Assembly: GCA_943787375.1 (NCBI GenBank)
Contig: CALSME010000005.1
Span: 248,001-312,000, forward strand
Length of the DNA stretch: 64,000 nt
From: an uncultured Polaribacter sp.
GTDB taxonomy: Bacteria; Bacteroidota; Bacteroidia; Flavobacteriales; Flavobacteriaceae
Reading direction: 5' to 3'
The notes beneath the pieces were generated by a model. It was not told where the DNA came from. It ran no database searches and was given only the letters and a program-made list of their open reading frames with translations. Below are positions 26,328-34,050 of the stretch, piece by piece; the stretch's first letter is position 1; every line of letters begins with the position of its first letter. Both the position numbers and the translations under genes were made by a program.

Positions 26328-26903
26328 TTACCAGGTATTTCTGGATTTAATATTTTTAGAACAAAGCCGAATTATTTCTGTAATTCGGTTTTTTCTTGTT
26401 GCATCCCTTTTTGCTTGATTGAGCCAATACAAATAGCTTTTTCTGTAGCTCGGTGCAAAACGATTGTAATTGTCGAAAGCGGTTTTGTTTTGATCGAATT
26501 CAATTTGTAAATCTTCTGGAATAACCCCTTTTTCAACAGCATCCAATGCAGTCCAAGCCCCATTTTTTTTTCCGATATTGATACTGTCTATTCCGCTTTG
26601 ATGTAATAAATTTTTGCTTGCTAATTCTTGAATGTGTTTTTTGTTCAGTGCACTCCAAACACTTTTTGGGTTACGTTTGCAGAAATACTGTTTCCGCTTT
26701 CCATTTCCTAAGCTTTTAACAGTAGCATCAATCCAGCCATAACAAAGTGCTACTTTTACAGCTTCTTCCCATCGCATTGATGCTTCTTCATTCTCTACTT
26801 TATAAAAGATTAAATAAATCCCTTCCGAACTGTTATGATTTTTTGATAGCCAGTTGCGCCATTCGGTATCATTTTTAAAATAAAATGATTCCTTTTCAAG
26901 CAT
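26328..26903 (-). CDS. YdeI/OmpD-associated family protein
   Basis: A 191-residue soluble protein. It carries WLSKNHNSSEGIYLIFYK, WEEAVKVALCYGWIDATVKSLG and FAPSYRKSYLYWLNQAKRDATRKNRI, the pattern of the YdeI/OmdA family. Members have been linked to bacteriocin or antimicrobial-peptide tolerance, but the mechanism is not known. Its ATG overlaps the stop of the upstream M28 peptidase by one base (TAATG), so the genes are translationally coupled. It converges on the AAA+ gene with a 4-base gap and no terminator. Confidence 0.87.
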   Translation of the reverse strand: MLEKESFYFKNDTEWRNWLSKNHNSSEGIYLIFYKVENEEASMRWEEAVKVALCYGWIDATVKSLGNGKRKQYFCKRNPKSVWSALNKKHIQELASKNLLHQSGIDSINIGKKNGAWTALDAVEKGVIPEDLQIEFDQNKTAFDNYNRFAPSYRKSYLYWLNQAKRDATRKNRITEIIRLCSKNIKSRNTW

Positions 26904-28228
26904 TATCGCATAATTTTGTTTGGAAATACAACGATACTTTCATGACCGTTTTCACCTACGGCGGCAACGCCAAAAAAGAAATTGTCTATCACAATTCCGT
27001 CCAAAGTAAATTGGGTAGCTTCTACATATCGGCTATGATCCCAAGTCGGAGATGTGGTATCTCTCCAGTAGACTTTATATCCTTTGGCACCAATCACTTT
27101 ATTCCATTTCAATTTTGCAGATGCCTCGACAATTCCACCTATTGCAACTGTTTCTGGAGCTGGGGGTGCCAATGCCAAACTCGCCATTGTAATTGCATTT
27201 ACGGCTGTTAATTTTTTTGCATATCCAAAATTTACATGCTCAAAGGTATCTCCATATGCAATGCCGTTTTCTATTCTAATATCTTGATGCTGCTGTGTAT
27301 AGTTTTCATGCGCTTCCATAATTCTAATTCCCGCATAGCCCAAATCATTGAAAGGTCTGTGATGTCCTCCTCGACCAAAACGATCTAATCGATAAATCAT
27401 CATGGGATTCATTTCGGGCATGTAAGTACGAACTGTTTTATGGGTATATCTGGCCAATTGACGGGAGATTCCGTCTACTTCGCCACCATAAAAACGGCGC
27501 ATTCTTCTTTGTCTTTCTGTTTCATTTGCTGGAACTGGTTCTGAAAAAATTCGAAAGGCCCTGTTGTCGATCACACCGTCAACTCCGGTAATGTTCCCAA
27601 TCATATCATTGTTTAAAACACCAATAATTTCCCACCCTTTTTCTTTGGCATATTTTGCCAGCCCTTCTCCGCCAAACAAGCCTTGTTCTTCTCCAGACAA
27701 TCCTACATAGATAATACTACTTTCAAATTGGTATTTAGATAAAACTCTTGCAGCTTCTATGGTTCCTGCCATTCCAGAGGCATTGTCATTGGCACCAGGT
27801 GCATCTTTTGTGAAATTTGAACCGTTACTATTTCTGGAGTCAATATCTCCACTCATAATGACGTATTTGTTTGGGTATTTTGTTCCTTTTTGAATGGCAA
27901 CGACATTCACAACCCAAGCATCGTGTGGAACTCTTTTGCTCATTTGGGTAGTGACAAGGTCTTTTTGATAAAAGACATTGATACAATCTCCACAATCTTT
28001 AGAAATATCCTCAAAAGTACTTTTAATCCAACGTCTGGCAGCTCCAATTCCGCGAGTTGCAGATAGCGTGTCTGAAAAAGTATTTCGGGTACCAAATTCT
28101 GTCAATGTTTTTACATCAGCTTTAATTCGATCTTCAGAAACAGCATCGATAATGTCATATATTTTTTGATCTGTTTGACTTAGTAGTGTTGTAGTGGTAC
28201 ATAAAAATAAAAGGTATAAATACTTCAT
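26903..28228 (-). CDS. Secreted M28 family metallopeptidase
   Basis: A 441-residue exported aminopeptidase-like enzyme. A signal peptide covers about residues 1-17. The two-zinc site is visible in PGANDNASGMAGTIE, LSGEEQGLFGGEGLA (catalytic Glu pair) and NNDMIGN. A C-terminal fibronectin III-like domain covers about residues 350-440 (KLKWNKVIGAKGYKVYW). Such enzymes trim N-terminal residues of peptides outside the cell. The last residues do not show a T9SS domain. It is followed in the same operon by the YdeI-like gene. Confidence 0.92.
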   Translation of the reverse strand: MKYLYLLFLCTTTTLLSQTDQKIYDIIDAVSEDRIKADVKTLTEFGTRNTFSDTLSATRGIGAARRWIKSTFEDISKDCGDCINVFYQKDLVTTQMSKRVPHDAWVVNVVAIQKGTKYPNKYVIMSGDIDSRNSNGSNFTKDAPGANDNASGMAGTIEAARVLSKYQFESSIIYVGLSGEEQGLFGGEGLAKYAKEKGWEIIGVLNNDMIGNITGVDGVIDNRAFRIFSEPVPANETERQRRMRRFYGGEVDGISRQLARYTHKTVRTYMPEMNPMMIYRLDRFGRGGHHRPFNDLGYAGIRIMEAHENYTQQHQDIRIENGIAYGDTFEHVNFGYAKKLTAVNAITMASLALAPPAPETVAIGGIVEASAKLKWNKVIGAKGYKVYWRDTTSPTWDHSRYVEATQFTLDGIVIDNFFFGVAAVGENGHESIVVFPNKIMR

Positions 28229-28286
28229 AAGACGGTGTTGTTTGAAACAATGGATTTAAAGATACAGCATTTTTTAGATTTTTCGG

Positions 28287-29147
28287 CTAAGTGGTTTGTA
28301 AGTGGAGTAAAAAGGCGCCAAAAGCAATCACACCAATAGCAATCCAATCGGTAACTTTTATTTTTTCTTTAAAAAAATAGGCACTAAATAAAATAGTGGT
28401 TATTGGACTGGCTAAAAATAAAGCACCAGAAATAATTGGATTTGTAATTTCCAACCCTAAAAAACTAAAAAGAAGTCCCAATAAGATAACGATACTCATG
28501 AGTAGTACTCGATAGAAATATTTTTGTAATGTTGGTACTAGTTGAAGCGGTTTTCTCAGTTTTTTTTGTAAAAAAAGAAGGGTTGTGCCACAAATAAAAA
28601 CGAGTACTTCTTGATTTGCAATGATGAATATTGCGGGAATTTTTTGGTTTAAGTTTTCCCAGTTAAGGATTGTTGCCGTTCCAAAACAGAGGGTCATTAG
28701 GATGAGTAATAAATGCTGCTTTAAATTGATTTTTAAGCTGCTATTTTTATTTGTGTATATATAAAAGATAAAACCTATGGTTATGATAGAAATCCCCATT
28801 AAAGAAGACTTTACATCCAATTCTTTAAAAAGCCATACATATAATACTGTAAAGCTTATACCTAACAGATTATAAATAGCTGCCCATTGTAAGGATGCCT
28901 TTTTGTAGACTGTTAACATGGTAAAGAGGCCAATAACCCCTAATATTGCTGCGGTGAATGTTTTCGAAATTTGAGTAAAACTAAATTCTGTTACATCGTG
29001 GAAGTAAAAAAGAAAACTGACCGCCAATATACTTGTAAAAAAAGACCTGTAAGTCATTAACAAGCCAACTGAAATGGTCGCTAGGTTTTTTTTCCATAAA
29101 ACATTGTTAAAAGAAAATAGAATAATCGCAATTATGAGGTAGATCAT
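28287..29147 (-). CDS. EamA/DMT superfamily transporter
   Basis: A 286-residue polytopic protein with about ten hydrophobic helices in two repeated halves, the EamA (DMT) layout. Small residues and prolines dot the helices, and ASPITTILFSAYFFKEKI near the C-terminus is the typical second-repeat end. Members export amino acids, nucleotides or metabolites; the substrate is unknown. It starts 21 bases after the unrecognised HTH/helical-repeat gene, so the two probably share a transcript, and that gene may govern or sense what it transports. Confidence 0.85.
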   Translation of the reverse strand: MIYLIIAIILFSFNNVLWKKNLATISVGLLMTYRSFFTSILAVSFLFYFHDVTEFSFTQISKTFTAAILGVIGLFTMLTVYKKASLQWAAIYNLLGISFTVLYVWLFKELDVKSSLMGISIITIGFIFYIYTNKNSSLKINLKQHLLLILMTLCFGTATILNWENLNQKIPAIFIIANQEVLVFICGTTLLFLQKKLRKPLQLVPTLQKYFYRVLLMSIVILLGLLFSFLGLEITNPIISGALFLASPITTILFSAYFFKEKIKVTDWIAIGVIAFGAFLLHLQTT

Positions 29148-29168
29148 TTGGGGTGCTTATTCTTATAA

Positions 29169-30470
29169 TTATGAGGAGATAGTCAAATCGGTGAGGGCTT
29201 GATTGAATTTTGTAAACTTTGTTTTCTCAATAAGGTTTTTTAAAATAAGTTTTATTTTTTTATTGTCGTCTTTCGCATTCTTTAAATAAGTTATTTGCAA
29301 TTTCGTTTGATAATAAAATAGGGACACATAATCGCTGTAGCTCAACTCTACTTTTTCGAGCTCTACAAGGTTTAAGTTTATTTGTGCCATGGTTAAGTTG
29401 TCTTTTTCAATATTTAAGTTCGCCATTGCAATTAAAGAAAGGGCATGCCCTGTTTTTGAAGACCAACGGTCCATTTCAAGAATTTCTTCATAAAATGCAT
29501 CTATTAATTCATTTAAAAAAGCAAAGTTTTTTTTAAAAATAAGACTGGGTATTATTTCTTCTAATAAAAACGAAATCTCATAAACGCTATTTTTCCTTAC
29601 ACTTTTTTTACAATTGAAAATGATTTTCTTTTCAATACTTGAGTCTCTACCTTCGGATTTTAAAAGTAAATACGCATAGTACCGACCTTGTAATACTGGG
29701 TGAAAAGTCTCAAATTTAACAGGTTTTTTGATTTCTATATTAAGGTATTTTTTTGAAGAATAAAATTTCCAATAAAACCGCATTAATTCAACAAAAAGAA
29801 TGTCATCTTCTTTTTTACTTTGCTGTTTAATGATCGTTAGTATTTTTGCGTATTTGTTATGTAGGTTCGAATAGTCTATGAAAAGTAGCGGAACATTATT
29901 CCGGAAACTATCATATTTCACAAGTCTTTTGTAGATGTTAAATGCATTTTTTTTGTCAATTCGATAAAGGCTTAAAGAGACGATGGTCGCAAATTTCAAA
30001 CTGTTGCTTTCAGAAATACCATTGTATGGAATTCTTTTTACAATCTCTTCTAATGTTGTGATGTTATTCCTTTCAATAAAATAGGAGAAAAAATAAGCGA
30101 AATATACGGTGTTGGCAGCATTTAAAAGTCCAAAATTTATAATTTCGATATCTTCATGTGTTATCGTATTTGTAGATTGTATTCTTTGTAAATTTTGTTG
30201 AAAGTACCAACCATCATAATTGATAATATTATTCTTGTAGCTACTGTAAGAATTAAAACCGAGATAAACTGCTAGTATATTTAGTGTACTGATACTTGGT
30301 TCTGTCTTTTCTAAAAAACCAAAAAGTCTTCGAAGGGTATTATACCCAATACCTGCTTCTGAGTTTTCATCGATGTCTTCTTTTAAAAAACGTAAGTCTC
30401 TACTTTTATTTACTGTTATATTAGATTTCTTTTGAACATCAAGTAATAACTGTGCATAATCATTTTGCAT
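29169..30470 (-). CDS. Unrecognised protein: HTH-like N-terminus plus helical repeats
   Basis: A 433-residue protein I cannot assign to a named family. Residues 35-80 (GIGYNTLRRLFGFLEKTEPSISTLNILAVYLGFNSYSSYK) match a pattern common in Bacteroidota regulators: TLxRxxGF, then PSxxTLNxLAxYxGYxSxxxF, which I read as a divergent HTH. The remaining 350 residues are nearly all helical, rich in Ile, Lys and Tyr, and near the end resemble TPR pairs (ALSLIAMANLNIEKDN...). No signal peptide or membrane helix. An HTH-plus-TPR layout recalls RRNPP-type peptide receptors, but that is speculative. It has its own -7 box and is followed by the EamA transporter. Confidence 0.65.
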   Translation of the reverse strand: MQNDYAQLLLDVQKKSNITVNKSRDLRFLKEDIDENSEAGIGYNTLRRLFGFLEKTEPSISTLNILAVYLGFNSYSSYKNNIINYDGWYFQQNLQRIQSTNTITHEDIEIINFGLLNAANTVYFAYFFSYFIERNNITTLEEIVKRIPYNGISESNSLKFATIVSLSLYRIDKKNAFNIYKRLVKYDSFRNNVPLLFIDYSNLHNKYAKILTIIKQQSKKEDDILFVELMRFYWKFYSSKKYLNIEIKKPVKFETFHPVLQGRYYAYLLLKSEGRDSSIEKKIIFNCKKSVRKNSVYEISFLLEEIIPSLIFKKNFAFLNELIDAFYEEILEMDRWSSKTGHALSLIAMANLNIEKDNLTMAQINLNLVELEKVELSYSDYVSLFYYQTKLQITYLKNAKDDNKKIKLILKNLIEKTKFTKFNQALTDLTISS

Positions 30471-30492
30471 GAAATCATAATTAGGGGTTATT

Positions 30493-30500
30493 CAAATATA
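30493..30500 (-). promoter_or_regulatory. -7 promoter box of the HTH/helical-repeat gene
   Basis: TATATTTG on the minus strand fits TAnnTTTG and lies 22 bases before the ATG at 30470. Confidence 0.5.
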
Positions 30501-30596
30501 CATAATTTTAATTCTAAGGTGTTTGTTTTATAAAATTAAGCTTGGGCTACAAAAGGGCTATATATAGCTTGAAATTTGAATATATTTTACACTTCT

Positions 30597-30650
30597 ATGA
30601 TTGTTTTTGGACTCAAAACACAGTCAGAATTGAATGAAAAAGAAGACTAA
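30597..30650 (+). CDS. Possible 17-residue ORF before a terminator
   Basis: ATG at 30597 opens MIVFGLKTQSELNEKED and closes at TAA 30648-30650, two bases before a stem-loop with T-run. A TTG at 30576 would extend it to 24 residues. No good promoter box or homologue is recognised. It may be a real peptide, a small RNA body, or chance; the terminator is the main reason to list it. Confidence 0.2.
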   Translation: MIVFGLKTQSELNEKED

Positions 30651-30652
30651 GG

Positions 30653-30683
30653 AAACTTTCACTACTCGTGAAGGTTTTTTTTT
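30653..30683 (+). terminator. Plus-strand intrinsic terminator with no assigned gene upstream
   Basis: AAACTTTCAC at 30653-30662 pairs with GTGAAGGTTT at 30668-30677 (one G:U pair), loop TACTC, and runs into nine T's. It points rightward, although both flanking genes are on the minus strand. Confidence 0.65.
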
Positions 30684-30740
30684 GCTCTAATTTCGAGTAT
30701 TTTTTGAAATTATCTACTTCAATGAATTATTTTAAAAATT

Positions 30741-30774
30741 AAAAAGCCCCTTTGTTTTCACAAAGGAGCTTTTA
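30741..30774. terminator. Intrinsic terminator downstream of htpG
   Basis: AAAAAGCCCCTTTG at 30741-30754 pairs with CAAAGGAGCTTTTA at 30761-30774 with one internal mismatch, with T-rich tails on both strands. On the minus strand it follows the htpG stop by about 40 bases. Confidence 0.8.
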
Positions 30775-30813
30775 TTTTTATTTGTTACACCCGCGTAGGA
30801 TTGAAAATGCTAA

Positions 30814-32724
30814 TTACTTGATCAATTCGTAAGAACGTTTTATGAAATTAGTCAATTCTTCCCCGTGTAAAAGGTTTTGGGATAATTTAGCCAAATCAAA
30901 AGCTTGTGAAATTAAGTGTTTCTGCGCTTTTTCATCGGTTTTGTTTAAGATGTCAGCAACCAATGGACTGTTGGTGTTTACTACCAAATTGTACATGTCT
31001 GGAAAGTTCCCCATTCCCATCATTCCACCACCACCAGAAGCTTGCATTTCTTTCATTCTACGCATGAATTCTGGAACGGTAATCATAAACGGAGATGCCG
31101 CAGAGTCCATTGCTTCTAATTGCACTGTATAGGTCTCTTTTGGAACAGCCGCTTCAATAATTGGTTTTAAGGCAGCTGTTTCCTCGTCAGATAATTTTGA
31201 AATTACAGTTTCATCCTTTTTGATTAAATTGTCTACATGATCAGAATCTACACGTGTAAATTTTACCTTTCCATCTCCACCTTCTAATTTCTGCATCAAG
31301 TGAGAAATAATTGGTGAATCTAAAACAAGCACTTCATATCCTTTTGCAGTTACCTCTTGTATGTAACTGTGCTGTGCGTCTTTGTTAGAAGCATATAATA
31401 AGACGTGGTTTCCGTCTTTATCGGTTTGATTCTCCTTTGTTTTTTCAATCAATTCATCAAAAGTAAAATAGGAATCATTAACGTTTGGATATAAGGCAAA
31501 TTTCTTGGCTTTGTCAAAGAATTTATCTTCAGACAACATTCCGTATTCAATAATTACTTTAATATCATTCCATTTTTGTTCAAAATCAGCTCGGTCTTTT
31601 TTGAACAATGACACCAATTTATCACCTACTTTTTTAGTAATATATCCTGAAATCTTCTTAACAGCACCATCGGCTTGTAGGTAAGATCTTGAGACATTTA
31701 ATGGGATGTCTGGAGAATCAATAACTCCTTTTAACATTTGTAAAAAGTCAGGAACAATTCCTTCCACATTATCCGTAACATATACTTGATTTTGGTATAA
31801 CTGGATTTTATCTTTTTGCATATCCATTGAGGGACTTAACTTTGGAAAGAATAAGATTCCTGTTAAGTTGAATGGGTAATCAACGTTTAAATGAATGTGA
31901 AATAAGGATTCTTCAAATTGTGTAGGATACAATTCTCTGTAAAAATTAGTGTAGTCTTCATCACTTAAATCAGCAGGCTTTTTGTTCCAAGCTGGGTTGG
32001 TGTTGTTGATGATTTTATCAACCGTAATTTGCTTGTGAGCTTCTGTGGTTTCTTTTCCGTCTTTATCTTTTGTTGTTGCTGGAGTAAATTCAGGATCGTT
32101 TATTTGCTTGGTTCCAAATTTAATTGGCACTTGGTTAAAACGATTGTATTTATTTAGTAATCCTTCAATTTTAGCGTCTTCTAAAAAGTCTAATGAATCT
32201 TCTGCAATGTGTAAAACGATTTCTGTTCCCCTGTCAGATTTGTCATGTTCAACCAAGGTGTATTCTGGAGATCCATCACAGGTCCAATGTGCCGCAGGAG
32301 CCTCTTTGAATGATTTTGAAAAAATGTCTACTTTTTCTGCAACCATAAAAGCAGAGTAAAAGCCCAATCCAAAATGCCCAATGACACCCGTTTCATTTTT
32401 GTCGTCTTTATATTTCTCTAAAAACTCTTCAGCACCTGAAAATGCAATTTGGTTGATGTATTTTTCAACCTCGTCCATTGTCATTCCAAGTCCTTGATCC
32501 TTAATTGTAAGTGTTTTTGCTCCCTTGTCAATACTAATTTCAATTTTAGCATCTCCCAATTCTGTCTTTGCTTCTCCAATAGAAATTAAGTGTTTTAATT
32601 TTGTGGTTGCATCTGTTCCATTTGAAATTAATTCACGTAAAAAGATCTCGTGATCTGAGTACAAGAATTTTTTTATCAGTGGAAAAATATTTTCTACCGA
32701 TACATTAATGTTTCCTTTTGCCAT
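30814..32724 (-). CDS. htpG: Molecular chaperone HtpG (Hsp90)
   Basis: A 636-residue cytosolic ATP-dependent chaperone. The GHKL ATPase domain shows FLRELISNGTDATTKL, IKDQGLGMTMDEVEKYI and GVIGHFGLGFYSAFMV. The middle domain contains RGTEIVLHI and FFPKLSPSMDMQ, and the client-binding loop region NVSRSYLQADGAVKKI. A methionine-rich MRRMKEMQASGGGGMMGMGNF stretch lies in the C-terminal domain, as in other Bacteroidota. I chose ATG 32724 (MAKGNINVSVENIF); the open frame continues 48 codons upstream but that part is unlike Hsp90. A candidate promoter lies at 32787-32794. Confidence 0.97.
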   Translation of the reverse strand: MAKGNINVSVENIFPLIKKFLYSDHEIFLRELISNGTDATTKLKHLISIGEAKTELGDAKIEISIDKGAKTLTIKDQGLGMTMDEVEKYINQIAFSGAEEFLEKYKDDKNETGVIGHFGLGFYSAFMVAEKVDIFSKSFKEAPAAHWTCDGSPEYTLVEHDKSDRGTEIVLHIAEDSLDFLEDAKIEGLLNKYNRFNQVPIKFGTKQINDPEFTPATTKDKDGKETTEAHKQITVDKIINNTNPAWNKKPADLSDEDYTNFYRELYPTQFEESLFHIHLNVDYPFNLTGILFFPKLSPSMDMQKDKIQLYQNQVYVTDNVEGIVPDFLQMLKGVIDSPDIPLNVSRSYLQADGAVKKISGYITKKVGDKLVSLFKKDRADFEQKWNDIKVIIEYGMLSEDKFFDKAKKFALYPNVNDSYFTFDELIEKTKENQTDKDGNHVLLYASNKDAQHSYIQEVTAKGYEVLVLDSPIISHLMQKLEGGDGKVKFTRVDSDHVDNLIKKDETVISKLSDEETAALKPIIEAAVPKETYTVQLEAMDSAASPFMITVPEFMRRMKEMQASGGGGMMGMGNFPDMYNLVVNTNSPLVADILNKTDEKAQKHLISQAFDLAKLSQNLLHGEELTNFIKRSYELIK

Positions 32725-32786
32725 TTTATGCCTGTTTTGTTTTAATTTTTTGTTAGTGTTTTTACTTTTACAGTCAAATAAAATAC

Positions 32787-32794
32787 CAAACCTA
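32787..32794 (-). promoter_or_regulatory. -7 promoter box of htpG
   Basis: TAGGTTTG on the minus strand fits TAnnTTTG and lies 62 bases before ATG 32724, in the open-frame extension I rejected as coding. No heat-shock element was recognised. Confidence 0.35.
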
Positions 32795-32927
32795 TTATTG
32801 TGACAAGATGACAGCCTTTCTTCTTCTTCTTCTCTGACTTGTCGCTCGATTTTATATAATATAGGCAAAATTCACTATTTTTACTGCTTAGAATAAATCA
32901 AATAATTAATTTATAGCCCGCTATATT

Positions 32928-33935
32928 ATGTATAATTCAAAAATAACAGGTCTTGGATACTTTGTCCCAGAGAATGTTGTCACCAATAATGATTTAAAGG
33001 AGTTTATGGAAACTTCTGATGAATGGATTCAAGAACGGACCGGTATTAAAGAAAGAAGATGGATTGATCCTAAAACTGGAGAAACCACTTCTACAATGGC
33101 TGTGAAAGCTTCTAAAATAGCAATAGAAAGAGCAGGGCTTACTAAAGATGACATTGATTTTATTGTTTTTGCAACCTTAAGTCCAGACATGTATTTCCCT
33201 GGAGGAGGTGTTCGTGTACAAGATATGTTAGACATGCCCACAATTGGTGCCTTAGATGTTCGAAACCAATGTTCAGGTTTTATTTATGCGATGTCTGTTG
33301 CCGATCAGTTTATTAAAACGGGAATGTATGAAAACATTTTAGTTATTGGTGCTGAAAATCATTCTGGAGGTTTAGAGAAATCGACCCGAGGTAGAGGAGT
33401 TACTGTTATTTTTGGAGATGGTGCTGGAGCTGCCGTTTTATCGCGAAGTGAAGAAAATGGCAAAGGAATTTTATCTTCTCACCTACATTCTGAAGGGAAG
33501 CACGCAAGAGAATTAATGTTAGAGGGTCCCAACACAGGAAGATGGGTTCCAGAAATATTAGCAGAAAATGATCCTGAAGATCAATCGTATTATCCTCACA
33601 TGAATGGTCAATTTGTATTTAAGCATGCAATTACTCGTTTTTCTGAAGCAATTGTAGAAGGTTTAGATGCGAATCATTTGCAAAAAGAAGACATAGATAT
33701 GTTAATACCGCATCAAGCGAATTTGCGGATTGCACAATTTATTCAGAAGAAATTTAAATTGTCAGATGATAAAGTACACAACAATATCATGAAGTATGGG
33801 AATACAACGGCTGCATCTGTAATTATTGCTTTAACAGAAGCTTGGGAGCAGGGGAAAATAAAAGACAACGATTTGGTTGTTTTGGCTGCTTTTGGTAGTG
33901 GATTTACTTGGGGGAGTGTTATTATTAGATGGTAA
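32928..33935 (+). CDS. 3-oxoacyl-ACP synthase III family protein (KAS III)
   Basis: A 335-residue thiolase-fold condensing enzyme. The Cys-His-Asn triad is visible: VRNQCSGFIYAM (Cys115), HQANLRIAQ (His262) and GNTTAASV (Asn292). WIQERTGIKERRW is the CoA-binding signature. FabH proper starts fatty-acid synthesis from acetyl-CoA and malonyl-ACP. The gene stands alone, without plsX or other fab genes, so it may be a specialised paralogue; which primer it uses is unknown. A strong terminator follows at 33983-34023. Confidence 0.9.
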   Translation: MYNSKITGLGYFVPENVVTNNDLKEFMETSDEWIQERTGIKERRWIDPKTGETTSTMAVKASKIAIERAGLTKDDIDFIVFATLSPDMYFPGGGVRVQDMLDMPTIGALDVRNQCSGFIYAMSVADQFIKTGMYENILVIGAENHSGGLEKSTRGRGVTVIFGDGAGAAVLSRSEENGKGILSSHLHSEGKHARELMLEGPNTGRWVPEILAENDPEDQSYYPHMNGQFVFKHAITRFSEAIVEGLDANHLQKEDIDMLIPHQANLRIAQFIQKKFKLSDDKVHNNIMKYGNTTAASVIIALTEAWEQGKIKDNDLVVLAAFGSGFTWGSVIIRW

Positions 33936-33982
33936 TTTAGTGCTTTAATAACCAAGAACAGGAATCGAAAGAGGTATTGTTA

Positions 33983-34023
33983 AATTAAAAAACCCAAGGC
34001 CTATAGTCTTGGGTTTTTTAATT
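33983..34023. terminator. Bidirectional intrinsic terminator
   Basis: AATTAAAAAACCCAAG (33983-33998) pairs with CTTGGGTTTTTTAATT (34008-34023), loop of 9 bases. It separates the KAS III gene from the convergent outer-membrane receptor. Confidence 0.92.
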
Positions 34024-34050
34024 TTAAGCTCCATAAAACAGAGTGTTTTG

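Larger units (their letters stand above)
30471..30813. other. 343-base intergenic region with two terminators and a tiny ORF
   Basis: The only stretch over 300 bases without an assigned gene. It holds the minus-strand promoter at 30493-30500, an imperfect inverted repeat AAATTAAGCT/AGCTTGAAATTT at 30533-30577, a 17-codon plus-strand ORF at 30597-30650, a plus-strand terminator at 30653-30683 and the htpG terminator at 30741-30774. The rest is A/T-rich spacer. Confidence 0.6.

Noticed and set aside
32725..32868. 48-codon N-terminal extension of htpG
   Set aside because: Low-complexity Glu/Arg and Lys/Asn sequence unlike Hsp90; it also contains a candidate promoter box. ATG 32724 matches the family start.
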